A DNA stretch of 12,151 nucleotides, taken from assembly GCA_964585485.1 (NCBI GenBank), contig CAZPDS010000074.1, positions 1-12,151 of the forward strand, in the 5' to 3' direction. The position numbers were made by a program, and so were the translations under genes. Positions within the stretch are counted from its first letter, which is position 1. Every line of letters begins with the position of its first letter. The stretch comes from CALGYY01 sp964585485. Lineage in GTDB: Bacteria; Bacteroidota; Bacteroidia; Bacteroidales; CAIWKO01. The notes below the pieces were generated by a model. That model was not told the origin of the DNA. It searched no databases and saw only the letters and a program-made list of their open reading frames with translations. Positions 1 to 6,383 of this stretch are shown here, in pieces.

Positions 1-908
1 GGAGATTCAGGCCAAAGGAATACGGGGCATCACGCATCCGGAGTGCGTGGAACAGCCGGATTTACGGTTACTCCTGGTATCTTGACGCCGCTTGCCAACA
101 ACAGTGGGATGCATTGATCCTGGATGATTATTCAGCTGTTTTCCCCCTGCCCTGCCGAAAACGATGGACGGTCAACTATGTGTATACACCCTTTTTTATA
201 CAACATCTCGGATTGTTTTCGCAAAAATCGCTCAGTCTGCAGGATCAGGCGGAATTCCTTGCAGCTATCCCGGCCTTTTTCCGCCTGGTGGAACTGAATA
301 TTAATTTTTTGCCCGTTGCACCAATCGCGGATTTCCGTTTCCAACCCCGCCGAAATATAGAGTTGTCTCTTCAACAACCCTATGAAGAAATCAGGGCCCG
401 CTATTCGGAGAACACCCGGCGTAACCTGAAAACAGCGGAACGGGCCCGGATTAGGGTGAATGAGGTGGGTTTATCCGAGGCTGTCATCCAACTGTTCCGC
501 CGGGAACGTGGACGCGCCATCCGACATTGGAAGAATGAAGACTACCAGCGGCTCGACCTGCTTCTGGAAAAATGCAAAACAGAACAAAGCAGATTAATGC
601 TAGAAGCTCGCAGTAATGAAGGAGAATACCTGGCCGGAGCGGTTTTCCTGATGACTGACCAACGGGCCATTTTTATTTTTTCAGCTACAGGTCAGGCAGC
701 GCGTGGTACCGGCGCCATGACCGCCCTAATCGATACGTTCATTCGAGATCATGCCGGAAAAATGACCGTACTCGACTTTGAAGGCTCAGAGGACCCGGGA
801 TTAGCACGATTCTACAATGGCTTCGGCGCACAGGAAACAACTTACGCCATGGCCATCCGCAACCATCTCCCGAAACTCTTCAGGCTGCTGAAGCGGATAC
901 GGAAATAA
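1..908 (+). CDS. FemAB/GNAT-type acyltransferase, 5' end missing
   Basis: The reading frame is open from base 3 to the TAA at 906-908, so the gene begins left of the window; about 300 residues are visible. A TTG at 114 is not the real start, because family-like sequence continues upstream of it: bases 60-86 read IYGYSWYLD, and this is followed by a 'LILDDY..VFPLP' stretch. The middle holds a basic YSENTRRNLKTAERA segment at about 393-440. The C-terminal half has the strand-rich acyltransferase pattern, with 'EYLAGAVFLM', 'IFIFSATG' and then 'LDFEGSEDPGLARFYNGFGA' near 774-833. This layout fits the FemAB-like/Acetyltransf_6 branch of the GNAT fold, which moves acyl or aminoacyl groups. The substrate cannot be told. 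No signal peptide or membrane helix is visible in the part present, so it is probably cytoplasmic. It ends 73 bp before upp, which has its own promoter. Confidence 0.75.
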   Translation, partial: RFRPKEYGASRIRSAWNSRIYGYSWYLDAACQQQWDALILDDYSAVFPLPCRKRWTVNYVYTPFFIQHLGLFSQKSLSLQDQAEFLAAIPAFFRLVELNINFLPVAPIADFRFQPRRNIELSLQQPYEEIRARYSENTRRNLKTAERARIRVNEVGLSEAVIQLFRRERGRAIRHWKNEDYQRLDLLLEKCKTEQSRLMLEARSNEGEYLAGAVFLMTDQRAIFIFSATGQAARGTGAMTALIDTFIRDHAGKMTVLDFEGSEDPGLARFYNGFGAQETTYAMAIRNHLPKLFRLLKRIRK

Positions 909-922
909 TTTCACCATCACGA

Positions 923-954
923 TTCACAAACACCATAAAAAATGGCTATCTTAG
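923..954 (+). promoter_or_regulatory. Probable Bacteroidetes-type promoter of upp
   Basis: TATCTTAG at 947-954 matches the Bacteroidetes -7 box TAnnTTTG at all but one fixed base. TTCA at 923-926, 20 bp upstream, is only a weak match to the -33 TTTG. The box lies 27 bp before the upp start codon, which fits a short leader. The box sits inside a perfect 7-bp inverted repeat. Confidence 0.5.
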
Positions 955-958
955 CCAT
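942..958. repeat. 7-bp perfect inverted repeat over the upp promoter
   Basis: ATGGCTA-TCT-TAGCCAT is a perfect dyad with a 3-nt centre. Read on the + strand, an A-run precedes it and no T-run follows, so it is not a + strand terminator. Read on the - strand, it is followed by TTTTTTA, which looks like a weak terminator, but no minus-strand gene enters from the right. Its overlap with the -7 box makes an operator possible. The repeat is seen directly; the role is inferred. Confidence 0.55.
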
Positions 959-981
959 CCAATCTGTGACAAAAAACTACC

Positions 982-1635
982 ATGGTTAATATTCTTAGCG
1001 CTCAAAGTTCCATCGTAAGCACCTACCTCAGCGAAATCCGCGATGTTGTAATTCAAAAAGACAGCTACCGCTTTCGTATGAATTTTGAAAGATTGGGTGA
1101 AATCTTCGCCTATGAAATCAGTAAACATTTGGCCTACGAAACCAAAGAAGTGATCACCCCCCTGGGTATGGCTGAAGTCAATGTCCTGAGCGAATATCCT
1201 GTGATTGCCTCAATCATGCGGGCCGGGCTCCCCTTACATAACGGCCTGCTGCGCTTCTTCGACAAATCAGAAAATGCCTTCATCGCAGCCTATCGTAAGC
1301 ACCATAAAGACGGATCCTTCGACATTAAACTTGAATACCTTTCAAGTCCTGATATTACGGACAAGGTTCTGATCCTTGCAGATCCCATGCTGGCCACCGG
1401 GGCCTCCATGGTTCTTACCTACCGAGATATGCTCACTAAGGGCAAACCCCGCCATACCCACATCGTCACTATCCTCTCCAGCGCACAGGGGCTTGACTAT
1501 TGCCGCCGCAATCTTTCGGGAAAAGACATCACCATTTGGGCCGGGGCAGTTGACGATGAACTAACCGCACAGGCGTATATCGTGCCGGGGCTGGGTGATG
1601 CCGGTGACCTCGCGTTCGGGACCAAATTGTCCTGA
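982..1635 (+). CDS. upp: Uracil phosphoribosyltransferase
   Basis: Converts uracil and PRPP to UMP plus pyrophosphate in pyrimidine salvage; a cytoplasmic enzyme. The 217-residue product is close to the usual length of about 210. The PRPP-binding loop LADPMLATGAS lies at residues 132-142, and the uracil-binding C-terminal signature YIVPGLGDAGDLAFG at 199-213. The flexible region 'SIMRAGLPLHNGLLRFF' precedes the PRPP loop, as in the family. The ATG at 982 lies 27 bp after a TATCTTAG box. There is no clear Shine-Dalgarno sequence, which is normal in this phylum. The next gene begins 4 bp after the stop, so the two are probably co-transcribed. The N-terminus (about 15 residues before the conserved region) resembles Bacteroidetes-type Upp more than the E. 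coli form; this point rests on memory of the family. Confidence 0.96.
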   Translation: MVNILSAQSSIVSTYLSEIRDVVIQKDSYRFRMNFERLGEIFAYEISKHLAYETKEVITPLGMAEVNVLSEYPVIASIMRAGLPLHNGLLRFFDKSENAFIAAYRKHHKDGSFDIKLEYLSSPDITDKVLILADPMLATGASMVLTYRDMLTKGKPRHTHIVTILSSAQGLDYCRRNLSGKDITIWAGAVDDELTAQAYIVPGLGDAGDLAFGTKLS

Positions 1636-1639
1636 CCCT

Positions 1640-2128
1640 ATGATGCTGACGATGCCACTCGGACTGAAAGCCATCCAGGTGATGCTGGTGGGCAGCGTGA
1701 AGTTTTTTCTTGCCGTCCCCCTGGCTTTTGGTTACGGTCTTAGCTGTTGGCAAGCTTTTATTTTTTCGGTGGCTGGAGGAACAGCCGGTATCCTGGTGTT
1801 CTATTTTCTAACGCCTGCCTTGATGAAGGCACTCAAGGTATTCCTTCTTTCAATAAAACATTTGTTTAAAAACAAGCAGCATCAAAAAAAAATAAAAAAA
1901 GACCCCCGAAAGTTTTCCAAAAAAAATCGCGTCATCATCCATATTCGCGGCAAACTCGGACTCTTCGGGATAGCACTGCTAACCCCGGTCTTCCTTTCCA
2001 TCCCTTTGGGCAGCATACTGGCCAATAAATACTATGCCCACAACCGTTTCACCCTCCTGATCCTGTTTGGCTCGGTGGTTTTGTGGTCCGGAATCCTTTG
2101 CCTGGCATTTTTCCGACCCGCCTGGTAA
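1640..2128 (+). CDS. Small four-helix integral membrane protein, function unknown
   Basis: The product has 162 residues from the ATG at 1640, four bases after the upp stop. An upstream ATG at 1595 would overlap upp by 41 bp and add 15 non-hydrophobic residues, so it is less likely. Two hydrophobic segments lie at about residues 8-27 and 32-55, followed by a very basic loop (about 66-98, rich in K, R, Q and H) and two more segments at about 103-124 and 134-155. The 'LLTPVFLSIPLGSILANKYY' stretch in the second half loosely recalls the small multidrug export protein family (PF06695), but I cannot confirm this. It probably forms the tail of the upp transcript. The codons for the basic loop contain runs of nine, seven and eight A residues (1884-1926). 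Loss of one A from the first run would place TAA in frame at once. Confidence 0.75.
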   Translation: MMLTMPLGLKAIQVMLVGSVKFFLAVPLAFGYGLSCWQAFIFSVAGGTAGILVFYFLTPALMKALKVFLLSIKHLFKNKQHQKKIKKDPRKFSKKNRVIIHIRGKLGLFGIALLTPVFLSIPLGSILANKYYAHNRFTLLILFGSVVLWSGILCLAFFRPAW

Positions 2129-2142
2129 ATATAGCAGATTCA

Positions 2143-2186
2143 TTTATTCGTATATAGAATAAAGTATCGATTCGCTGATAGAATAA
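2143..2186. repeat. Two imperfect 17-bp direct repeats with internal dyads
   Basis: ATTCG-TAT-ATAGAATAA (2146-2162) and ATTCG-CTG-ATAGAATAA (2170-2186) agree at 14 of 17 bases, with a 24-bp period. The first copy is also a dyad, TTTATTC-N7-GAATAAA (2143-2163); the second keeps ATTC-N7-GAAT. They lie in the 171-bp gap between genes, about 60-100 bp before the promoter box at 2271. This arrangement suggests a regulator site or an AT-rich upstream element, but the function is inferred only. The remainder of the gap, up to the promoter, shows nothing else clear. Confidence 0.5.
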
Positions 2187-2246
2187 TCACCCATCTTTAT
2201 ATTCCCACCCTCCACACTGGCAATGCTAACGGCATGCATGTCATAA

Positions 2247-2278
2247 TTTTAGATTATTGCAGATAATTGTTATCTTTG
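2247..2278 (+). promoter_or_regulatory. Bacteroidetes-type promoter of the membrane protein-TonB receptor genes
   Basis: TATCTTTG at 2271-2278 is an exact TAnnTTTG box. TTTT at 2247-2250, 20 bp upstream, is a near match to the -33 TTTG. Transcription would begin near 2284-2286. This excludes the TTG at 2267 as the start codon and points to the GTG at 2300. Confidence 0.7.
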
Positions 2279-2299
2279 CTCCCTTTAAAACGGGAACGC

Positions 2300-3622
2300 G
2301 TGGAATTCATCCTGACTCTGGCCTATACCCTGCTCTTCGTCGCACTGATCAAAAGAATGACTTTTTTCCGGCCAGAAGGACTACACCCCTACACCCTTCC
2401 TGCTATATTCCTGATGAAAGTGCTGGCCGGTTTTCTGCTCTATCTGGTTTACACATATGTATACACTGACCGCAGCACGGCGGATATTTTTAAGTATTTT
2501 GACGACAGCAAAGTCATGTACGATGCCTTATTCCAGCGGCCGGCCGACTTCCTGCAAATGCTAACCGGCATCAAAAACGACAGTCCGCGCTTTGATGCTT
2601 ACTATAACCAGATGAATTACTGGTACCGCGTTTACGAGAGCAACATTTACAACGACAGCCATACGATAATCCGCTTCAATGCCGTGATCCGCCTGTTCAG
2701 TTTCGGTTATTACAATGTTCATACGGTATTCATGTGCTTCTTTTCCCTGGCTGGGCTAACGGGGCTATACCGATTTTTCAGTGTACGCATTCAGGGGAAA
2801 AAACACCTGCTGCTCCTGGCGGTTTTCCTGCTTCCTTCGGTCACCTTATGGGGCTCGGGTGTGTTGAAAGAAGGCCTGCTGCTTTTTGGTCTCGGCATGT
2901 TGCTCTGGCACACACACCTGCTGTTGCGTAAGGAAAAAGGAACCTTATCGTTGATCATGATCCTGGGCTCCCTGCTCCTGCTAATGTATGCCAAGTTTTA
3001 TGTGATTGTGATGATGATGCCACTGCTGCTGGCCTTCGTTTGGTGCGAGCGAACAAAAAACCGTCATTGCTTGCAGAAATATCTAACAGTACTTGGCGTA
3101 GGGGGTTTGCTTGCCCTGGGTTTTCACTATCTTTTTCCAGACTATAATTTGATTCAACTGTTGGTGCAAAAACAGCACGATTTTATCGCCCTGGCGCAGA
3201 GCGTTCAATCGGGTAGCAGCATTGCTATGCAGCCCCTTGACCCTAACCCGGCCAGCCTGCTACTCCACGTTCCGGGGGCTTTATACAACAGCCTTTTCCG
3301 TCCCTGGTTCTTTGAAGGAGGCAGTTTTTTAATGCTTGCTGCAGGCCTTGAAAACCTGTTTATTCTCACGCTGATGGCTCTGTGCATTCTATTTCCTCAA
3401 TGGCCCCCGCGGAATCAATCGCTCTTCTGGCTCAGCCTGTTTTTTTCACTGGGAATCCTTGTTCTTACAGGTCTTACAACACCTGTAATGGGGGCCATTG
3501 TACGCTACAAAGTACCGGCCTTGCCCTTCCTGCTCCTGACGTTCTTCATGCTGACAGATACGGAAAAAATGCACAAGCGCTGGCCCTGGTTGAATAAAAT
3601 AAAATTCAAATTTCTCCCATGA
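2300..3622 (+). CDS. Polytopic membrane protein, possibly GT-C/Wzy-like, function unknown
   Basis: The start is taken as GTG at 2300 (440 residues). The TTG at 2267 lies upstream of the promoter box at 2271, and the first in-frame ATG (2357) would remove the first membrane helix. About 9-11 hydrophobic segments are visible, including residues 2-20, 35-58, 160-190 and several beyond 195. A polar loop of about 80 residues follows the second segment and carries 'DIFKYFDDSKVMYDALF' and 'DSHTIIRFNAVIRLFSFGYY'. A 'LPSVTLWGSGVLKEGLLLF' stretch follows in the middle. Many helices with a large early loop and an acidic motif recall GT-C glycosyltransferases or EpsG/Wzy polymerases, but no family signature is certain. 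Its stop overlaps the next start in ATGA (3619-3622), so its translation is probably coupled to that of the TonB receptor. Confidence 0.75.
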   Translation: MEFILTLAYTLLFVALIKRMTFFRPEGLHPYTLPAIFLMKVLAGFLLYLVYTYVYTDRSTADIFKYFDDSKVMYDALFQRPADFLQMLTGIKNDSPRFDAYYNQMNYWYRVYESNIYNDSHTIIRFNAVIRLFSFGYYNVHTVFMCFFSLAGLTGLYRFFSVRIQGKKHLLLLAVFLLPSVTLWGSGVLKEGLLLFGLGMLLWHTHLLLRKEKGTLSLIMILGSLLLLMYAKFYVIVMMMPLLLAFVWCERTKNRHCLQKYLTVLGVGGLLALGFHYLFPDYNLIQLLVQKQHDFIALAQSVQSGSSIAMQPLDPNPASLLLHVPGALYNSLFRPWFFEGGSFLMLAAGLENLFILTLMALCILFPQWPPRNQSLFWLSLFFSLGILVLTGLTTPVMGAIVRYKVPALPFLLLTFFMLTDTEKMHKRWPWLNKIKFKFLP

Positions 3623-5532
3623 AAAACTGGTCGTTCTTCATCCTGATCACACTACTCACCTCTCGCTGCGTGCAAGCGCAGACCGACACCGTACGTCTTG
3701 AACCTCTCGAAATCAGCTCGTCCCGTACCCCCATGCTCCTGCATTCCTCAATACGGCCGATGGGTCTCCTTTCTCACGTTCAGATTCAAAGCCTTCCCGG
3801 CTCAGATCTCCCGCAGCTATTGTCGTACGCCATTGGTTTCGATATTCGACACCGCGGACCTGCCGACATACAGGCCGACATCAGTGTCCGGGGAGCTTCC
3901 TTTGATCAAACCCTGGTGCTGCTGAACGGCCTCTGTATGAACGATCCGCAGACCGGCCACCACAACATGAACCTGCCGGTGGATATGGCTCATATCGATC
4001 GGATAGAATTCATCAGCGGGCCCGGCACGCGGCTTTACGGAACCAACGCATTTGCCGGTGCCGTAAATTTCATCACCGAAGTTCCAGATAAGGCGGGCCT
4101 GAAAATAAGCCTGGCCGCTGGCGATTTTGGGCTGTTCACGGGCTACCTGAGTGGTAGTTTCCGCACCGGTAAGCTGCGCCATTTTTTCGGCGCTGGTGCA
4201 CGAACCTGTGAGGGCTATACCACAAACACTGACTTTACAGAAAACAAACTCTACTATCATGGTCTGTTGCCCCTGAAAACCGGCTCAGTGCAGCTAATGG
4301 CCGGCTTGTTAAACAAAGCATTCGGTGCCAATAGTTTTTATTCCGCCAAATACCCGAACCAGTTCGAACGGATTCAGTCAGAATTTGTCGCCCTGAAATT
4401 GAGTACGGGTCGTAACGTTCGTCTGCAGCCGTCCCTCTACTGGAAGCGTCATGCCGATCATTTCGAGTTGTTTCGTGAGGATGCCCCTGCCTGGTACACC
4501 ACCCACAATAATCATCGGACCGACATCCTGGGGGCCGACCTTAACCTATCCTTTCGCAGCGTGATCGGCACCACCTCACTTGGCATCAACCTTCGCTATG
4601 ATCACATTCACAGCAACGTTCTGGGCGAACTCACCGGGCACAGCCTTCCGGTTCCGGGCGACCCAGATGCACAGTTTACCCGGGCCGGCGAGCGCTGCTT
4701 ACTTAGTCTTTTTGTAGATCAGCAGTTCCAGTTCCGTCGCTTCAAGCTGAGTGCAGGAGCCCTGTTACATTACACGGCCGACTTTGGAGCCGGCGTTTAC
4801 CCGGGCCTTGAATGCGCCTACACGCTCAGTCGCAGCGTGCAGTTGTATGCCTCTTTAAACCGTGCCCTGCGCCTGCCAACCTTCACCGATCTCTATTACC
4901 AGGGCCCTGTTAATACGGGGAATCCCGACCTGCTTCCGGAAGAATCCTGGGATACCGAATCGGGTCTAAAATACGAAGGTAAAGGTATTGAAGGACGTTT
5001 CTGCGGATTCTTCCGACTTGGAGAGCATTTAATTGATTGGGTGAAATATCCAGGCGACACCAAATGGCGCAGCGCCAACCTTACACGTTTGAACACTTAC
5101 GGGATAGAAGGTCAAGTGAGGTTAAACTTTCCGGCCTTGCTGAAGAAAAACTTCTTCCTTACCGAAGCCAGCCTCTCCTATCAATGGATTGACATGAAAA
5201 AACCCACCACCGATTTTATCTCCTATTATGTGCTGGATTTCCTGAAACACAAGGTCGTATTGAGCATGCAGCACGGCATCCTTAAAAATCTATCCGGCGC
5301 CTGGACCCTGAGCTACCGCGACCGGGCCGGCAGCTATTCGGACCTCAGCAGCGGACTTGAAAAGGACTATACCCCCTATCTGTTGCTGGACGGGAAGATC
5401 CGCTGGGATCTTGGGCCCATTGACTTTTGGATAGGCGTTAATAATATTACCAACACACGCTACCGCGATATTTCGAGTGTTTTGATGCCCGGACGCTGGG
5501 TTTCAGGGGGACTTCAAATTGAATTACAGTAA
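3619..5532 (+). CDS. TonB-dependent outer-membrane receptor (BtuB/siderophore type)
   Basis: Imports a scarce nutrient, such as a cobalamin, siderophore or other metal complex, through the outer membrane using TonB energy. The 637-residue product has a signal peptide ending at about CVQA-Q (residues 17-21). A TonB-box-like LEPLEISSSR follows at 27-36. The plug domain covers about 45-160, with 'LPQLLSYAIGFDIRHRG', 'ISVRGASFDQTLVLLNG' and 'RIEFISGPGTRLYGTNAFAG'. A 22-strand-type barrel region follows, with 'NRALRLPTFTDLYYQG', 'GNPDLLPEESW' and a late 'NNITNTRYRDISSVLMPGRW'. It lacks the N-terminal carboxypeptidase-like domain of SusC proteins, and no SusD gene is nearby, so a glycan role is unlikely. 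The last residues are IELQ rather than ending in the usual aromatic residue. It overlaps the upstream membrane protein gene by 4 bp. The ligand is not predictable. Confidence 0.92.
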   Translation: MKNWSFFILITLLTSRCVQAQTDTVRLEPLEISSSRTPMLLHSSIRPMGLLSHVQIQSLPGSDLPQLLSYAIGFDIRHRGPADIQADISVRGASFDQTLVLLNGLCMNDPQTGHHNMNLPVDMAHIDRIEFISGPGTRLYGTNAFAGAVNFITEVPDKAGLKISLAAGDFGLFTGYLSGSFRTGKLRHFFGAGARTCEGYTTNTDFTENKLYYHGLLPLKTGSVQLMAGLLNKAFGANSFYSAKYPNQFERIQSEFVALKLSTGRNVRLQPSLYWKRHADHFELFREDAPAWYTTHNNHRTDILGADLNLSFRSVIGTTSLGINLRYDHIHSNVLGELTGHSLPVPGDPDAQFTRAGERCLLSLFVDQQFQFRRFKLSAGALLHYTADFGAGVYPGLECAYTLSRSVQLYASLNRALRLPTFTDLYYQGPVNTGNPDLLPEESWDTESGLKYEGKGIEGRFCGFFRLGEHLIDWVKYPGDTKWRSANLTRLNTYGIEGQVRLNFPALLKKNFFLTEASLSYQWIDMKKPTTDFISYYVLDFLKHKVVLSMQHGILKNLSGAWTLSYRDRAGSYSDLSSGLEKDYTPYLLLDGKIRWDLGPIDFWIGVNNITNTRYRDISSVLMPGRWVSGGLQIELQ

Positions 5533-5566
5533 AAGGGCCTTTGGCCTCATTAATAAAACTCATGGT

Positions 5567-6328
5567 ATGAAAAAAATTATTTGTATTACGGGCGCCACCA
5601 GCGGAATTGGCAAAGCCACGGCCGAACAGTTTGCCCAATCGGGCTACGATCTGATTCTTTGCGGAAGACGGGAAGATCGCTTGCAGACCCTGGCCGAAAA
5701 GCTTCACCGCGAATACAACAGCGCTATTCAAGCGTTGGTGCTGGATGTAAGAGATCAGAAAAAGGTTGAACAATCCTTCCGGGAATTACCGAACGAATGG
5801 AAAAGCATCGATATTTTAGTCAATAATGCGGGACTTGCTGCCGGTATTGCTCCGCTGACCGAAGGTCTCATTGACGATTGGGATCAAATGATCGATACCA
5901 ATGTAAAAGGCTTATTGTATGTAACCCGGGAAGTGGCGCGCGGAATGAAGGAACGCGGGCAGGGGCACATTATCAACATCGGATCCATCGCCGGCAAGGA
6001 AACGTACATCAATGGAAATGTATATTGCGCCACCAAACACGCGGTAGATTCGCTCACCAAAGCCCTTCGCATAGAACTGCTGCCTTACGGGATAAAAGTC
6101 ACCCAGATCGCACCGGGCGCCGTTGAAACCGAATTTTCGCTCGTACGCCTCAAGGGCAATGAGCAGGCTGCGAAAAATGTCTACAAAGGCTACGACCCAC
6201 TCATGGCTGAAGACATCGCTGAAGCGATATTGTTTGTAGCCACCCGCAAGCCCCATGTCTGCATTAATGATTTGTTGATAATGCCCACCGCTCAGGCAAA
6301 TACTGTACATTGGCATAAAGAAAACTAA
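5567..6328 (+). CDS. Short-chain dehydrogenase/reductase, YdfG-like, NADP-dependent
   Basis: A cytoplasmic oxidoreductase of the classical SDR family, probably acting on a 3-hydroxy acid or similar hydroxyl compound. The start is taken as ATG at 5567 (253 residues), because this puts the first strand and the glycine motif directly at the N-terminus; an upstream in-frame ATT at 5519 would overlap the receptor gene. Visible motifs are TGATSGIG (8-15), GRRED (33-37, two Arg residues favouring NADP), NNAG (86-89), catalytic Ser140, and YCATK with Tyr153 and Lys157. 'APGAVETEF' follows in the substrate-loop region. The length and motif order match YdfG/serine 3-dehydrogenase-like enzymes, but the exact substrate is unknown. 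It begins 34 bp after the TonB receptor and has no promoter box of its own that I can see, so it probably shares that transcript. Confidence 0.9.
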   Translation: MKKIICITGATSGIGKATAEQFAQSGYDLILCGRREDRLQTLAEKLHREYNSAIQALVLDVRDQKKVEQSFRELPNEWKSIDILVNNAGLAAGIAPLTEGLIDDWDQMIDTNVKGLLYVTREVARGMKERGQGHIINIGSIAGKETYINGNVYCATKHAVDSLTKALRIELLPYGIKVTQIAPGAVETEFSLVRLKGNEQAAKNVYKGYDPLMAEDIAEAILFVATRKPHVCINDLLIMPTAQANTVHWHKEN

Positions 6329-6337
6329 TTTTTTATG

Positions 6338-6345
6338 TAGCTTTG
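6338..6345 (+). promoter_or_regulatory. Probable promoter box of the acyl-CoA ligase gene
   Basis: TAGCTTTG is an exact match to TAnnTTTG and lies 38 bp before the ATG at 6384, just after the dehydrogenase stop. At the expected 20-bp distance upstream the sequence is CATA, so the -33 element is poor. The call rests on the -7 box only. Confidence 0.5.
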
Positions 6346-6383
6346 TAATAAACCACCTCACCGACTCACTAAAACCATCACCA

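Noticed and set aside
3817..4260. Open frame of 147 codons on the - strand inside the TonB receptor gene
   Set aside because: It is a shadow of the plug-domain coding region and its translation has no recognisable motif.
3619..5532. SusC-type glycan receptor, part of a polysaccharide utilisation locus
   Set aside because: The N-terminal carboxypeptidase-like domain is missing, and there is no SusD, sulfatase or glycoside hydrolase gene in the window.
5536..5546. GGCC-TTT-GGCC hairpin between the TonB receptor and dehydrogenase genes
   Set aside because: The stem is only four base pairs plus a wobble pair, with no T-run after it, so it is too weak to call a terminator.
5912..6361. Open frame of 149 codons on the - strand opposite the dehydrogenase
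   Set aside because: It is antisense to the catalytic region of an intact SDR gene, and no family pattern is seen.
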